A stretch of DNA of 64,000 bases from Jiangella alba (GTDB lineage Bacteria > Actinomycetota > Actinomycetes > Jiangellales > Jiangellaceae): positions 1,922,001-1,986,000 of the forward strand of contig NZ_FNUC01000004.1 of the NCBI RefSeq assembly GCF_900106035.1. The letters run 5' to 3'. Below, piece by piece: positions 49,434 through 58,897 of the stretch (position 1 is the first letter of the stretch; every line of letters begins with the position of its first letter). The notes under the pieces are model-generated. The model made no database searches. It had not been told where the DNA came from and saw only the letters and a program-made list of their open reading frames with translations. Made by a program: the position numbers and the translations under genes.

Positions 49434-50285
49434 ATGCGCCTGCTCCGCACCGCCGTCCCCGCGGTTCTGGCAGTCTTGGGACTGATGGCCGGGACCACTC
49501 AGCCCGCTTCGTCGGCCGATCCGTCGCCCCGCGACCGGCCGCTCACCGTCATGAGCTTCAACATCCACCACGGCGTCGGCGTCGACGGCCTGCTGAACCT
49601 GCAGCGAGTCGCCGACGTCATCAAGACCGAGGGCGTCGACGTCGTCGGCCTGCAGGAGGTCGACCGCCACTGGGGCGAGCGCAGCGACTTCGTCGACCAG
49701 GCCGCCTGGCTCGCCGACGAGCTGGACATGCACGTCGTGTACGGCGCCAACCTCGACCTCGACCCGGCGCAGCCGGGCGAGCCGCGCCGTCAGTACGGCA
49801 CCGCGATCCTCAGCGAGCGGCCGATCCGCGACTGGGACAACACCTACCTGCCCCGCTACGAGGGGCACGAGCAGCGTGGCCTGCTGCGCGCCCGCATCAA
49901 CGTGCGCGGCGTCTGGGTGAGCGTCTACAACACCCACCTGCAGCACAACGACGCCAACGAGCGGCTTGAACAGGTCGCGGCGATCGAGGCGCTGATGGGC
50001 GAGCCGGACGAGTCGGTCGTGCTGCTCGGCGACCTCAACGCCGTCCCGTCGTCGCCGGAGATCCGCGAGCTCGTCGACGACCTCGTCGACACCTGGGAGG
50101 CCGCCGGCGTCGGCGACGGCAACACCTATCCGGCGGAGGACCCGAACGCCCGCATCGACTACGTCCTCACCTCCGGCGACGTCATCGTCCGCACCGCCGC
50201 CGTGGTCTCGACCGACGCGTCGGACCACCTGCCGGCCAAGGCGGAGGTGCTGTTGCCCGGTTCCCACGTTGGCCTGGGCCGTTAA
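49434..50285 (+). CDS. Secreted endonuclease/exonuclease/phosphatase (EEP) family protein
   Basis: 283 residues. Signal peptide (AVLAVLGLMAGTTQPASSA), then the EEP set: VMSFNIHHGVG (Asn), VVGLQEVDRHWG (metal Glu), VYNTHLQHN (His), VVLLGDLNAVPSS (Asp/Asn), IDYVLTSGDV and SDHLPAKAEV (catalytic Asp-His). It is exported, so it likely acts on extracellular phosphodiesters or phospholipid head groups. ATG 49434 follows AAAGGA. It lies 84 bp after the caspase-helicase gene but has its own spacer. Confidence 0.9.
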   Translation: MRLLRTAVPAVLAVLGLMAGTTQPASSADPSPRDRPLTVMSFNIHHGVGVDGLLNLQRVADVIKTEGVDVVGLQEVDRHWGERSDFVDQAAWLADELDMHVVYGANLDLDPAQPGEPRRQYGTAILSERPIRDWDNTYLPRYEGHEQRGLLRARINVRGVWVSVYNTHLQHNDANERLEQVAAIEALMGEPDESVVLLGDLNAVPSSPEIRELVDDLVDTWEAAGVGDGNTYPAEDPNARIDYVLTSGDVIVRTAAVVSTDASDHLPAKAEVLLPGSHVGLGR

Positions 50286-50312
50286 GAGTTAGGGCAAATT
50301 TCTGAGGGGCGG

Positions 50313-50344
50313 ATCCGCCGGTTCGGGCAACCGGGCCGGCGGAT
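50313..50344 (+). terminator. Hairpin after the EEP gene
   Basis: ATCCGCCGG/CCGGCGGAT, 9 bp with a 14-nt loop that can itself pair GGTT/AACC. Confidence 0.5.
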
Positions 50345-50429
50345 TCGGGCAAACGCGTGAGGGTGCCGATCCGCGTATCGTGACGGTATGAATCGAAGGT
50401 CAGATCATGATCGAGCGAAGGAGGTTCCG

Positions 50430-51002
50430 ATGACGACGGTCACGGTGCCCAACGAGCTCCTGGCCATCGAGGATTGGGATGCACTCGAGGAGACCGACGC
50501 CAACCGGTACTGGGAGCTCGTCGACGGGACGATCATCATGAACTCGTTCCCGACGGCCGGCCATCAGTTCGTTGCGCACCGACTGGTCAACCTGTTGGAC
50601 GCGCAGTTGCCCGAGGGCCTGGTCGCGCTTCAGCACCTCGGTCTGACCATCGAGGCGCGGTTCCCACCGACAGTGCGCGGCCCGGACGTCGTGGTGTTCT
50701 CCCGGGCGCAGGTGAAACTGGATGTCGCCAGGATCGACCCCGCCGACGTGCAGTTGGTCGTCGAGGTCGTCTCGCCAGGGTCGAGGCGCACCGACCGCAT
50801 AGCGAAGGTCGCCGACTATCAGTACGCTGGCATTCCGGCGTACTGGATCATCGACCCGGCGGCGGCTGAGGGCGATGCGTTCGTCGCGTACGAGCTGGCC
50901 GGCGGCGCCTACAAGGAGGTCGCGCGCGGCTCAGGTGTCATCACCCTCGAGCGGCCGTTCCCGGTCACCATCGACGTCGGCGCGCTGCTGACGCTCGACT
51001 GA
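50430..51002 (+). CDS. Uma2-family PD-(D/E)xK nuclease-like protein
   Basis: 190 residues. [26 protein letters not shown] with the first acid, [36 protein letters not shown] with the Glu and Lys. Uma2/DUF820 proteins share a restriction-endonuclease fold and are often amplified in genomes; the role is unknown. ATG 50430 has AAGGAGG. A -10 TATCGT (50376-50381) would start the mRNA at about 50388, where another ATG in frame occurs. Confidence 0.88.
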   Translation: MTTVTVPNELLAIEDWDALEETDANRYWELVDGTIIMNSFPTAGHQFVAHRLVNLLDAQLPEGLVALQHLGLTIEARFPPTVRGPDVVVFSRAQVKLDVARIDPADVQLVVEVVSPGSRRTDRIAKVADYQYAGIPAYWIIDPAAAEGDAFVAYELAGGAYKEVARGSGVITLERPFPVTIDVGALLTLD

Positions 51003-51006
51003 GGGC

Positions 51007-52011
51007 ATGCGCGCCTGGCGGGTCACGACGCCCGGCCCGATGGCGAGCCGGCCGCTGACCCTCGTCGACGACGCGGTGCCCCGACCTGGCCCCGGCGAGC
51101 TACTGGTCCGCGTCCTGGCCTGCGGCGTCTGCCGCACCGACCTCCACGTCGCCGAGGGCGACCTGCCCGTGCACCGTCCGCACGTCGTGCCCGGCCACGA
51201 GGTGGTCGGCGAAGTCGTGACGGCCGACGGTTCCGGCGGGTTCGCGCCGGGCGACCGCGTCGGCATCGCGTGGCTGCGCGGCACCGACGGGACCTGCGCC
51301 TACTGCCGCCGCGGCGCCGAGAACCTGTGCCCGGCCTCGACCTATACCGGCTGGGACGCCGACGGCGGGTATGCCGAGTACGCCACCGTCCCGGCCGCGT
51401 ACGCGCTGGCGCTGCCGTCCGGCTACGACGACGTCGAGCTGGCGCCGCTGCTGTGCGCCGGCATCATCGGCTACCGCGCGCTGTTGCGCGCCGAGCTCCC
51501 TCCCGGCGGACGGCTGGGCATCTACGGGTTCGGCGCCAGCGCCCACCTCGCGGCCCAGGTCGCGCTGGCGCAGGGGGCCACCGTCCACGTGCTGACCCGC
51601 AGCCCGGCCGCTCGTGAGCTGGCCCTCGAACTGGGTGCGGCCTCCGCCGGCGCCGCGGCCGACCCACCGCCCGAGCCGCTCGACGCCGCCATCCTGTTCG
51701 CGCCGGTCGGCGACCTCGTCCCGCCGGCGCTGGCCGCGCTCGACCGCGGCGGCACGCTCGCCGTCGCCGGCATTCACCTCACCGACGTGCCGCCGCTGAA
51801 CTACCAGCGGCACCTGTTCCAGGAACGGCAACTGCGCAGCGTCACCGCCAACACCCGCGACGACGCCCGGGCGTTCCTCCGCTTCGCCGGCGAGCACCGG
51901 CTGCGGGTCACCACGACGCCGTATCCACTCGGCCGCGCCGACGCTGCGCTCGGCGACCTCGCCGCCGACGCCGTCAGCGGTGCCGCTGTACTCGTCCCCG
52001 ACCTCGGTTGA
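51007..52011 (+). CDS. Zinc-dependent alcohol dehydrogenase family protein
   Basis: 334 residues, MDR superfamily. Catalytic zinc: CGVCRTDLH and PGHEVVGEV. Structural zinc lobe: [14 protein letters not shown], which has three Cys; the first of the usual four is replaced (GTDG). Rossmann motif [15 protein letters not shown]. The final 38 bp overlap the convergent antiporter gene. The substrate is unknown. Confidence 0.9.
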   Translation: MRAWRVTTPGPMASRPLTLVDDAVPRPGPGELLVRVLACGVCRTDLHVAEGDLPVHRPHVVPGHEVVGEVVTADGSGGFAPGDRVGIAWLRGTDGTCAYCRRGAENLCPASTYTGWDADGGYAEYATVPAAYALALPSGYDDVELAPLLCAGIIGYRALLRAELPPGGRLGIYGFGASAHLAAQVALAQGATVHVLTRSPAARELALELGAASAGAAADPPPEPLDAAILFAPVGDLVPPALAALDRGGTLAVAGIHLTDVPPLNYQRHLFQERQLRSVTANTRDDARAFLRFAGEHRLRVTTTPYPLGRADAALGDLAADAVSGAAVLVPDLG

Positions 52012-53176
52012 GCACCCGCCGCCGCACCACGTCACGGAACCACGGCGTGTCCGGCAGCCGCGCCAGCAGCGGCCCGAGCACCACCGTCAGCAGCACGTAC
52101 GTCGTCACCAGCGGCGCCAGCGTCGGCTCGATGCCGGCGCTGACGGCCAGCCCGGCGATCACGACGGAGAACTCGCCCCGCGGCACCAGCGCCAGCCCGG
52201 CCCGCCACCGTCCCGGCTCGGCGATGCCGGCGCGCCGGGCCGCCAGCCACCCGGTGAGCACCTTCGTCGCCGCAGTGACGACGGTCAGCGCCAGCGCCGG
52301 CAGCAGCACCGGCCCGATGTCGGCGGGATCGGTCGTCAGCCCGAAGAAGATGAAGAACACCGCCGCGAACACGTCGCGCAGCGGCGTCAGCAGCTCCGAC
52401 GCGTGCTCGGCCACCGGGCCGGAGATCGCGATACCGACCAGGAACGCCCCGACGGCGGCCGACACGTTCACCTGCTCGGCGACGCCGGCCACCACCATCG
52501 TCAGCCCGAGCACGCCCAGCAGCAGCGCCTCCCGCTGACGTGGCGAGAACAGCGTCGAGATCGCGTGGCCGTGCCGCAGCGCCAGGTACAGGATCACCAC
52601 GGCCGCGGTGACGGCGATCGCCAGCGTCCGCGCCCCCTCGGCCAGCCCGGCGCCGATCACCAGCGTCGACAGCACCGGCAGATAGAACGCCATCACCAGG
52701 TCCTCGATGACGAGCACCGACAGCACCACCGGGGTCTCGCGGTTGTTCAGCCGGCCGAGGTCGCGCAGCACCTTCGCGATGACGCCCGACGACGACACCC
52801 ACGTCACGCCCGCCAGCGCGACGGCGGCCACCGGGCCCCAGCCCATCAGCAGCGCGAACGCCGCGCCCGGCAGCGCGTTGAGCAGCGCGTCGTACAGGCC
52901 GGACAGCGCCGAGCGGCGGATGTTCGTGACCAGTTCGCCGGCCGAGTACTCCAGCCCCAGCATGAGCAGCAGCAGGATGACGCCGACCTCGGAGCCGACC
53001 TCGAAGAACTCCTCGCTGGCCGACAGCGGCAGCAAACCTCCCTGCCCGAACGCCAGCCCGGCCAGCAGGTAGAACGGGATCGGCGACACCCCGGCGCGGC
53101 CGGCCAGCCGGCCCAGCAGCCCCATCCCCAGCAGGAGCGCACCGATCTCGATCAGGAGGGTGGTGGTCTCCGCCAT
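51974..53176 (-). CDS. CPA2-type K+(Na+)/H+ antiporter membrane subunit (KhtU-like)
   Basis: 400 residues with about 12 transmembrane helices. [37 protein letters not shown] and [19 protein letters not shown] carry the conserved acids, and [20 protein letters not shown] is typical. It lacks a C-terminal TrkA domain; that part is supplied by the gene 12 bp upstream. Together they resemble KhtTU, which expels K+ at high pH or methylglyoxal stress. Confidence 0.9.
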   Translation of the reverse strand: MAETTTLLIEIGALLLGMGLLGRLAGRAGVSPIPFYLLAGLAFGQGGLLPLSASEEFFEVGSEVGVILLLLMLGLEYSAGELVTNIRRSALSGLYDALLNALPGAAFALLMGWGPVAAVALAGVTWVSSSGVIAKVLRDLGRLNNRETPVVLSVLVIEDLVMAFYLPVLSTLVIGAGLAEGARTLAIAVTAAVVILYLALRHGHAISTLFSPRQREALLLGVLGLTMVVAGVAEQVNVSAAVGAFLVGIAISGPVAEHASELLTPLRDVFAAVFFIFFGLTTDPADIGPVLLPALALTVVTAATKVLTGWLAARRAGIAEPGRWRAGLALVPRGEFSVVIAGLAVSAGIEPTLAPLVTTYVLLTVVLGPLLARLPDTPWFRDVVRRRVLNRGRGRVQRHR

Positions 53177-53188
53177 CGGGGCAGCGGA

Positions 53189-53683
53189 TCAGTTCGCGCC
53201 GTCGGCGACGAGGCGGGTCAGCGCGTCGAGGCCCTCGCGGGTGCCGACCGCGACCAGGAGGTCGCCGGCGCGCAGTGGCGCGTCCGGCCCCGGCGACGGC
53301 TGAACGGCGCCGTCGCGGAGCAGCGCGACGATGGACGCGCCGGTGCGGGTGCGGGCCCGGGTGTCGCCGAGCGCGCGACCGGCGAACGGCGACCCGGCGG
53401 TGACGGCGATCTGCTCGGTGTACAGCCCGGCGGCGTGGTCGCGCAGCGCGGCCAGCTGGCCGAGCACGACGGACGCGCCCAGCAGCCCGGCCAGCGTCTC
53501 GGCTTCGTCGTCGGTGAGCGTGATGGGGTCGCGGCAGGAGTCGGGGTCGTCGACGTCGAAGACGGCCAGCGTGCGCTCGCCGGAACGTTGCGTCAGGACA
53601 CTGACCCGGCGCCCGGACTCGGTGAGCACGTCGTGTCGCACCCCGATGCCCGGCAGGTCGACCTGTTCGATGCGCACCGCCAC
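53189..53683 (-). CDS. TrkA-C regulatory subunit of the antiporter (KhtT-like)
   Basis: 164 residues. An N-terminal domain (VRIEQVDLPGIGVRHDVLTESGRRVSVL) typical of KhtT, then a TrkA-C domain (ALGDTRARTRTGASIVALLRDGAVQPSPGPDAPLRAGDLLVAVGTREGL, cited as RTRTGASIVALLRDG and LRAGDLLVAVGT). It gates the antiporter in response to nucleotide or pH. GTG 53683; the gene order regulator-channel is the KhtT-KhtU order. Confidence 0.88.
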   Translation of the reverse strand: MAVRIEQVDLPGIGVRHDVLTESGRRVSVLTQRSGERTLAVFDVDDPDSCRDPITLTDDEAETLAGLLGASVVLGQLAALRDHAAGLYTEQIAVTAGSPFAGRALGDTRARTRTGASIVALLRDGAVQPSPGPDAPLRAGDLLVAVGTREGLDALTRLVADGAN

Positions 53684-53716
53684 ACCCTCGACATTACCTC
53701 CGGGCGCGGCGGCGGC

Positions 53717-54094
53717 TCAGCGGGCGTCCAGCGCCTTGAGCATGCGCTGCAGCGCGACCTGCCGGTACGAGCCGTCCAGCAGCTCGCCGACCTCCGTCCA
53801 GTCGACGTCGGCAGCGGTGAAGTCGAGGGCCAGCCAGCCGCTGGGGCCGTAGTAGGCGGGCACGTAGAAGCGCGGGTCCTGGACCAGGGCCGGCCGGTCG
53901 GCGGCGTCGGGCTTGAAGATCACCGCGAACGGGTGGTCGTCGTTGCCCTCGAAGACGGCGAACATCTTCTTCCCCGCCCGGAACGTCGGCCGGCCCCACG
54001 CCTCCACCTCGGCCGACTCGGGGAAGCGCAGGCAGATGGCGCGCAGCTCGTCGAGGTACGGGTCGTCGTCGGTGTACATCCGTGGGTGCGCCAC
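53717..54094 (-). CDS. MmcQ/YjbR-family protein
   Basis: 125 residues. MAHPRMYTDDDPYLDELRAICLRFPES start, EAWGRPTFRAGKKMFAVFEG, ADRPALVQDPRFYVPAYYGPSGWLALDF: the CyaY-like double-wing fold used for DNA binding in YjbR proteins. GTG 54094 is chosen because a TACGCT box lies 6 nt upstream (leaderless) and homologues start here. Confidence 0.85.
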   Translation of the reverse strand: MAHPRMYTDDDPYLDELRAICLRFPESAEVEAWGRPTFRAGKKMFAVFEGNDDHPFAVIFKPDAADRPALVQDPRFYVPAYYGPSGWLALDFTAADVDWTEVGELLDGSYRQVALQRMLKALDAR

Positions 54095-54161
54095 CAGGTC
54101 AGCGTAGCGGCGTCCGATTCCTTCAAGACGCACTCGCGGGCGGGGTCGTAGCGTCGTCGGC

Positions 54162-54575
54162 ATGACACAGCCACGTTTCAACGCCATCGGCTTGGCGGTC
54201 GCCGACATGGGCCGCTCGCTGGAGTTCTACCGCGCGCTCGGCCTCGACGTCCCCGACGGCGCGGAGGACGCGCCGCACGCCGAGATCCCGCTCGCGCCGG
54301 GCGTGCGGCTGCTGCTCGACACGCACGCGTCGATCGCCGGGTTCGACCCCGGCTTCACTCCGCCGTCGGGCGGCAGCGGCAGCCTCGCCTTCGACTGCGG
54401 CGACCCGGCCGGCGTCGACGCGGCGTACGAGCGAATGATCGCCGCCGGCGCCGCGAGCCACCTCGCGCCGTGGGACGCGTTCTGGGGGCAGCGCTACGCC
54501 GTCGTGCAGGACCCGGACGGCAACGGCGTCGACTTTTATGCCGCGCTGCCGGGCGCTACGCCACCAGGGTCGTGA
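54162..54575 (+). CDS. VOC-family protein
   Basis: 137 residues. FNAIGLAVADMGRSLEFYRALGLDV, ASHLAPWDAFWGQRYAVVQDPDGNGVDFYA: the single-chain fold of bleomycin-resistance/glyoxalase-type proteins. The ligand is unknown. -10 TAGCGT (54149-54154) is 7 nt from the ATG, so the mRNA is probably leaderless. Its end overlaps the convergent AraC gene by 20 bp. Confidence 0.85.
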   Translation: MTQPRFNAIGLAVADMGRSLEFYRALGLDVPDGAEDAPHAEIPLAPGVRLLLDTHASIAGFDPGFTPPSGGSGSLAFDCGDPAGVDAAYERMIAAGAASHLAPWDAFWGQRYAVVQDPDGNGVDFYAALPGATPPGS

Positions 54576-55488
54576 GCGTGACGCCGGACAGCGAACGCGC
54601 CTCGCGGGACAGGTGCGCCTGGTCGGCGTACCCGGCCGCATAGGCGGCGTCGGCGGCCGGCGCGCCGGAGCGGCCCAGTTCGAGCGCGCGGTGCAGCCGC
54701 AGGATGCGCGACAGCGTCTTCGGCCCGTACCCGAACGCGTCGAGGCTGCGGCGGTGCAGCTGGCGGGCGCTCAGGCCCACCTCCCGGGCGACGTCGCCGA
54801 CGGCGGCGCCCTGCCCCAGCCGCCACGCCACCCGCTCGACGACGGGATCGGCGGGCGCCCCCTCACCCAGCCTCCGCACGGCGACGGCCTCCAGCAGCGC
54901 GCCCGGGTCGGCGGGCCGGCCGTCGGCGAACCGGCGGGCGGCTTCCAGCAGCGCGCCCGGGTCGGGCGGCGACGTGTTGCCGGGTCTGCGTCTGGCCTCC
55001 AGTCGCGCGCCTGGGGCGGCCGGCCGCCCGTCAGCGAGCCGGCCGGCGGCTTCCAGCAGCGCACCGGGGTCGGTCGCTTCGGCGATCGCGGCTGCCTCGC
55101 TCCCGGTGATCCGGGCCGCTGGTCCGGCCCGCCCGTCCGCCGCCATCTCCGCTGCCTCGGCGGCTTCGGCCAGTTGTTCGGCCAGCCGGCGCACCTCTGC
55201 GCCGGGCCAGAGCGCGTCGAGGGGCACCCGCTGGTCGCGCAGCTCGTGCGCCGGCAGCCCGAGCACCCGCGGCCCGACTCCGGCGCTGAGCCGCAGCCCG
55301 ACGAACGGCGTGCCGGCCCGCCACGACGCGAGGTGCGCGACGGTGTCGGGCCCGGCCACCACCAACCGGCCGCCGGACCAGAGCAGGTCGAGGCAGCCGT
55401 CGGGCAGCACCCGGTGCTCCTCGTCCGTCGTGACCGTCGACGACCAGACCACCGCGTGCGCGATGGTGGATGGTCGCTCGCGATACAT
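54556..55488 (-). CDS. AraC-family regulator (DUF6597-type sensor) with internal repeats
   Basis: 310 residues. The N-terminal sensor (HRVLPDGCLDLLWSGGRLVVAGPDT) is the DUF6597 type. Residues 135-215 contain three copies of DPGALLEAA.R.ADGRPA, an in-frame expansion of the linker. The C-terminal HTH is VGDVAREVGLSARQLHRRSLDAFGYGPKTLSRILRLHRAL and AAYAAGYADQAHLSREARSL. ATG 55488 is set by the promoter 6 nt upstream. It may be induced by DNA damage (see promoter). Confidence 0.85.
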   Translation of the reverse strand: MYRERPSTIAHAVVWSSTVTTDEEHRVLPDGCLDLLWSGGRLVVAGPDTVAHLASWRAGTPFVGLRLSAGVGPRVLGLPAHELRDQRVPLDALWPGAEVRRLAEQLAEAAEAAEMAADGRAGPAARITGSEAAAIAEATDPGALLEAAGRLADGRPAAPGARLEARRRPGNTSPPDPGALLEAARRFADGRPADPGALLEAVAVRRLGEGAPADPVVERVAWRLGQGAAVGDVAREVGLSARQLHRRSLDAFGYGPKTLSRILRLHRALELGRSGAPAADAAYAAGYADQAHLSREARSLSGVTLTTLVA

Positions 55489-55494
55489 GCCCTC

Positions 55495-55517
55495 ACTGTG
55501 CCACTCGGCACCGACAA
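55495..55517 (-). promoter_or_regulatory. RecA-NDp/PafBC-like promoter of the AraC gene
   Basis: TTGTCGGTG (55509-55517), exactly 8 bp, then CACAGT (55495-55500), 6 nt before ATG 55488. The -35 half is a perfect match to TTGTCRGTG. The -10 keeps the key A and final T but has C for the first T. Confidence 0.5.
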
Positions 55518-55529
55518 GCATGCGCCTCG

Positions 55530-56366
55530 TCAGGTGAAGGCGGCGCGGTACTCCCGCGGTGTCATCGCCTTGAGCTCGCGGAAGCGCCGGTTGAAGTTCG
55601 AGAGGTTGCCGAACCCGCAGGACGCGGCGATGTCGGCGACGGCGCGGTCGCTCTCGGAGAGTAGCCGGCACGCGGCGCCGACGCGCAACTCCGTCAGGTA
55701 GGCGGTGAACGTGCGGCCGGTCGCGCGGCGGAAGAACCGGCTGAACGCGGCCGGCGACAGGTGCGCGACGGCGGCGACGTCGTCGAGGGCGATCGGCTCG
55801 CCGTACCGTTCGTGCAGGTAGCCGAAGACGTCGTCCATCCGACGGCGGCTGTCGGGCCGGTCCGGCGAGCGGTAGCCGGTGCTGGCCAGCGGCCGCCCGG
55901 GCGCGCCGTCGGCCAGCCGGACCAGGACGTCCAGCAGGCCGAGCGTGCCGTCGGCGCCGTTCAGCTCCGTCAGCGCGACGATGCGCCGCACGAGGTCGTC
56001 CGAGGCGGCCAGTTCCAGGCCGCGCCCGGCCGCGTCCAGCAGCGCACCCACCGCCGCGAACTCCGGCACGTTGAAGAGTCCGGGGCCGAGGAAGTCCGCC
56101 CGGAAGTGGATGACGACCGCCTCGTTGTCGCCCGGCGCCGCCGACACGAACGCGTGCGGCACGCCCGCGCCGAGCAGCGTCAGCTGGCCGGGGTCGTACG
56201 GTTCGATGCCGTCGCCCGCGTACCGGGTGCCGGTGCCGGACGTGATCAGCGTCAGCTCGATCTCCGGATGGAAGTGCCAGCTGAAGGCGAACGCGGCGCT
56301 GCGGTACAGGTAGCGCTTCCACGACAGGCCGCCCGTGGTGCCGATGTGCTCGAGGGCGGGTCGCAT
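55530..56366 (-). CDS. AraC-family regulator with cupin sensor
   Basis: 278 residues. Cupin domain with HFHPEIELTLITSGTGTRYAGD, and C-terminal HTH ALDDVAAVAHLSPAAFSRFFRRATGRTFTAYLTELRV plus IAASCGFGNLSNFNRRFRELKAMTPREYR. -10 TATCGT (56373-56378) is 6 nt from ATG 56366. It faces the PhyH gene and is its probable regulator. Confidence 0.9.
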   Translation of the reverse strand: MRPALEHIGTTGGLSWKRYLYRSAAFAFSWHFHPEIELTLITSGTGTRYAGDGIEPYDPGQLTLLGAGVPHAFVSAAPGDNEAVVIHFRADFLGPGLFNVPEFAAVGALLDAAGRGLELAASDDLVRRIVALTELNGADGTLGLLDVLVRLADGAPGRPLASTGYRSPDRPDSRRRMDDVFGYLHERYGEPIALDDVAAVAHLSPAAFSRFFRRATGRTFTAYLTELRVGAACRLLSESDRAVADIAASCGFGNLSNFNRRFRELKAMTPREYRAAFT

Positions 56367-56527
56367 GCCTCGACGATACGGTGCGCGCGCCATTTGCCCG
56401 AGGTGCGGCCCGAAACGGCCGCGAGAGTATCGGAAACCGTCATCGTCGGCGTGGTGCCGCGGGGTGCCGGCCCTGGAGCATTGACCTCGGCGCCCTACCC
56501 GAGACCCTTCCCTTCCTGGAGGACCCG

Positions 56528-57340
56528 ATGACCACGTCGACCGCTCTCGACACGCCGTACGACCTCGCGGCGGACCAGATCTCCGCGTTCGACCGGGACG
56601 GCTTCGTCCACCTGTCCGGCGTGCTCGACCCGGAGGTCGTCCGGCACTACGAGCCAGAGATCACCGAGAAGGTGATCGAGCTGAACACCATGCATCTGCC
56701 GATGGAGGAGCGCTCGACGTACAACAAGGCGTTCCTGCAGGTCGGCAACCTGTGGCAGCACAGCGAGCTGGTGAAGGAGCTCGTGTTCTCGCAGCGGCTG
56801 GCCAAGATCGCCGCCGACCTCCTCGGCGTCGAGGGCGTGCGGCTGTACCACGACCAGGCGCTGTACAAGGAGCCCGCCGGCGGCATCACCCCGTGGCACG
56901 CCGACCAGTACTACTGGCCGTTCTCGAGCGACCGCAGCTGCACCATCTGGCTGCCGCTGCAGGAGACGCCGCTTGAGATGGGTCCGCTGTCGTTCGCCGC
57001 CGGCAGCCACCGGTTCGAGCACGGCCGCGACCTGCCCATCAGCGACGAGTCCGAGGTCGCGCTGCAGGCCGCGCTCGCCGAGCAGAACCTGCCCGTCGTC
57101 AACGAGCCGTTCGCCCTCGGTGACGCCAGCTACCACCTCGGCTGGACCTTCCACCACGCCGGCCCCAACGTCGGCGTCGACCCTCGCCGCGTCATGACCG
57201 TCATCTACATCGACGCGGACATGGTCGTGGCCGAGCCGGTCAACGACCACCAGGTCGGCGACCTCGCCGCCTCCCTCCCGGGCGTCAGGCCGGGCGAGGT
57301 GGCGGCCAGCCCGATGAACCCGGTGCTCTACCGGCGCTGA
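56528..57340 (+). CDS. Phytanoyl-CoA dioxygenase family protein (Fe(II)/2-oxoglutarate oxygenase)
   Basis: 270 residues. Facial triad PWHADQYYWPF (His, Asp) and WTFHHAGPNVG (His), with Arg in VDPRRVMTVIY for 2-oxoglutarate. Such enzymes hydroxylate lipids, sugars or secondary metabolites; the substrate is unknown here. ATG 56528 has GGAGGA upstream. It is divergent from an AraC regulator. Confidence 0.9.
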   Translation: MTTSTALDTPYDLAADQISAFDRDGFVHLSGVLDPEVVRHYEPEITEKVIELNTMHLPMEERSTYNKAFLQVGNLWQHSELVKELVFSQRLAKIAADLLGVEGVRLYHDQALYKEPAGGITPWHADQYYWPFSSDRSCTIWLPLQETPLEMGPLSFAAGSHRFEHGRDLPISDESEVALQAALAEQNLPVVNEPFALGDASYHLGWTFHHAGPNVGVDPRRVMTVIYIDADMVVAEPVNDHQVGDLAASLPGVRPGEVAASPMNPVLYRR

Positions 57341-57911
57341 GGACGGCGTTGAGGTCACGGCAGTCGCGGTTCAGTGGGCGTGCTCGCCCGGTCTCGCCGA
57401 GGTGGCGGACCGGCGGGCGCGCCCACAGGCATGCCGCCACCCACTCTGTTCCTTGCGCGGGGGAGCGGGGGGCGCTCGGCCGCGCGGGCCGCTCGGCCGA
57501 GCGGGCGTGCTCGACCGGGGCCGAGCTGACCGCCTGCGGCCGCCCGGGGCAACGGTCCGCAGTGCGACGACGGCCCGGCGCCTCGGACACTGGCGGCGAC
57601 CCCGGGCGTAGCCGTCGCGGCCGTCGCGGCGGCCGCGACGGCCGGCGGCGACCTGGGTGTGGCCTTCGCGGGCGACCTCGGGCACCAGCTGGATGACCCG
57701 TCCGCCTGGGGCGACCTCGCACCGGCGCCGGTCCGGGGCGTGACCGTCGCGGACCGAGTCGGGCGCCGGTCGGGGAACCCGTGTGCATGGCGCGACCTCA
57801 GGCGCCGGGCCGGGGGCGGCTAGCGCGTGGCCGGACCGACGTGGGTCGCGGCGTCCATCACACGGCACCGCGCCGCTGTGCTGGCGATCGGGGGATCGCG
57901 GCGGCGCGGGC
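57341..57911. other. Gene-free GC-rich stretch with hairpins
   Basis: About 570 bp. Frames on both strands are open only because of composition and read as Arg/Pro-rich nonsense. It contains CGCTCGGCCGAGCG and a 12-bp hairpin CGGCCGTCGCGG/CCGCGACGGCCG (57618-57644) that could terminate the PhyH transcript. Confidence 0.55.
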
Positions 57912-58739
57912 TCAGGACATCAGCGTGTTCAGTTCTCCGTAGGCGAGCCCTCCCTCCAGCGCGGTGTACGTGCCGTCGTCGAACAGCTCGCGCGCCGCCC
58001 GCTGGGCCACCGCGTAGGCGGCCGCGGCGACGGACGAGCCGAGACTGATGCGGGCGGCTCCGGCGGCGGCGAGCTCGCGCACCGGCGGGGCGGACGGCCC
58101 GGCGAGGACGTTAACCGGCCCGTCGATCTCCGCGGTCAGGCGGGTGAGCGTGGGCACGTCGACGACACCGGGGACGAAGATGCCGGACGCACCGGCGGCG
58201 AGGTAGGCACGCGCCCGGGACACGGTGTCGGCGAGACGGGTGGCGGGGTCGCCGACGCCGCGAAGGTAGGTGTCGACCCGGGCGTTGAGGTAGAACGGCA
58301 CGCCCGCGGCGTCGGTGGCGGACCGGGCCGCGGCCAGGCGCTCGGCCTGCTCGGCGGGGTCGCGCAGCGCGCTGGGATCGCTGGGGTGGACGTCCTCGAT
58401 GTTGGCCCCGACGGCGCCCGTGGCCAGCACGCCCTCGAAGGTGACGCCGACCTCGGCGGGCGTGGCGCCGAACCCGCTCTCGACGTCGGCGGTGACGGGG
58501 ACGCCGACCGCCGACACGACGCGACTGGTGAGGGTCAGCACGCTGTCGCGGTCGATCTGGTCGCCGTCGGCCGTGCCGAGCGCCCACGCCACTCCGGCGC
58601 TGGTGGTGGCCACCGCCGCGGCGCCGGCGGCCTCGACCAGCCGAGCGCTCAGAGGATCCCAGGCGTTCGGCAGCAGCAGCGGGGACCTGGGCCGATGCAG
58701 CGCACCGAACCGCTCGGCGGTGTCGCGAAGAGTCGTCAT
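57912..58739 (-). CDS. Isocitrate lyase/PEP mutase superfamily protein
   Basis: 275 residues, TIM barrel. LLLPNAWDPLSARLVEAAGAAAVATTSAGVAWALG, VTADVESGFG with the metal acids, GANIEDVHPSDPSAL, and YLNARVDTYL are the family blocks. The Cys of true isocitrate lyases (KKCGH) is absent, so it is nearer PEP mutase/oxaloacetase types. ATG 58739 is used; an upstream TTG is less likely. A TTGTCGGAC-N8-TTGACT arrangement stands 6 nt before it. Confidence 0.85.
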   Translation of the reverse strand: MTTLRDTAERFGALHRPRSPLLLPNAWDPLSARLVEAAGAAAVATTSAGVAWALGTADGDQIDRDSVLTLTSRVVSAVGVPVTADVESGFGATPAEVGVTFEGVLATGAVGANIEDVHPSDPSALRDPAEQAERLAAARSATDAAGVPFYLNARVDTYLRGVGDPATRLADTVSRARAYLAAGASGIFVPGVVDVPTLTRLTAEIDGPVNVLAGPSAPPVRELAAAGAARISLGSSVAAAAYAVAQRAARELFDDGTYTALEGGLAYGELNTLMS

Positions 58740-58897
58740 GAGGGAAGTCAACCAGCCGGGTCCGACAAGGTCCGGCGGCTTTCGGCCGCCACCGGGGTGG
58801 CGGCCTGAAGGCGTGGCGGGTGCAGCAGCGGAGAGCAGGGCGCCACATCCCGGGCACCGCCGTCATCGCGGGGTGGCCGACCGGTAGCGTGGCGAGG

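Noticed and set aside
45318-50267. Antisense open frame of 1,649 codons over the caspase-helicase and EEP genes
   Set aside because: GC-rich codon bias keeps antisense frames open; the product has no domain pattern and the sense frames carry clear motifs.
57371-57868. 165-codon frame in the gap after the PhyH gene
   Set aside because: Arg/Pro/Gly-rich composition typical of shadow frames and no start signal.
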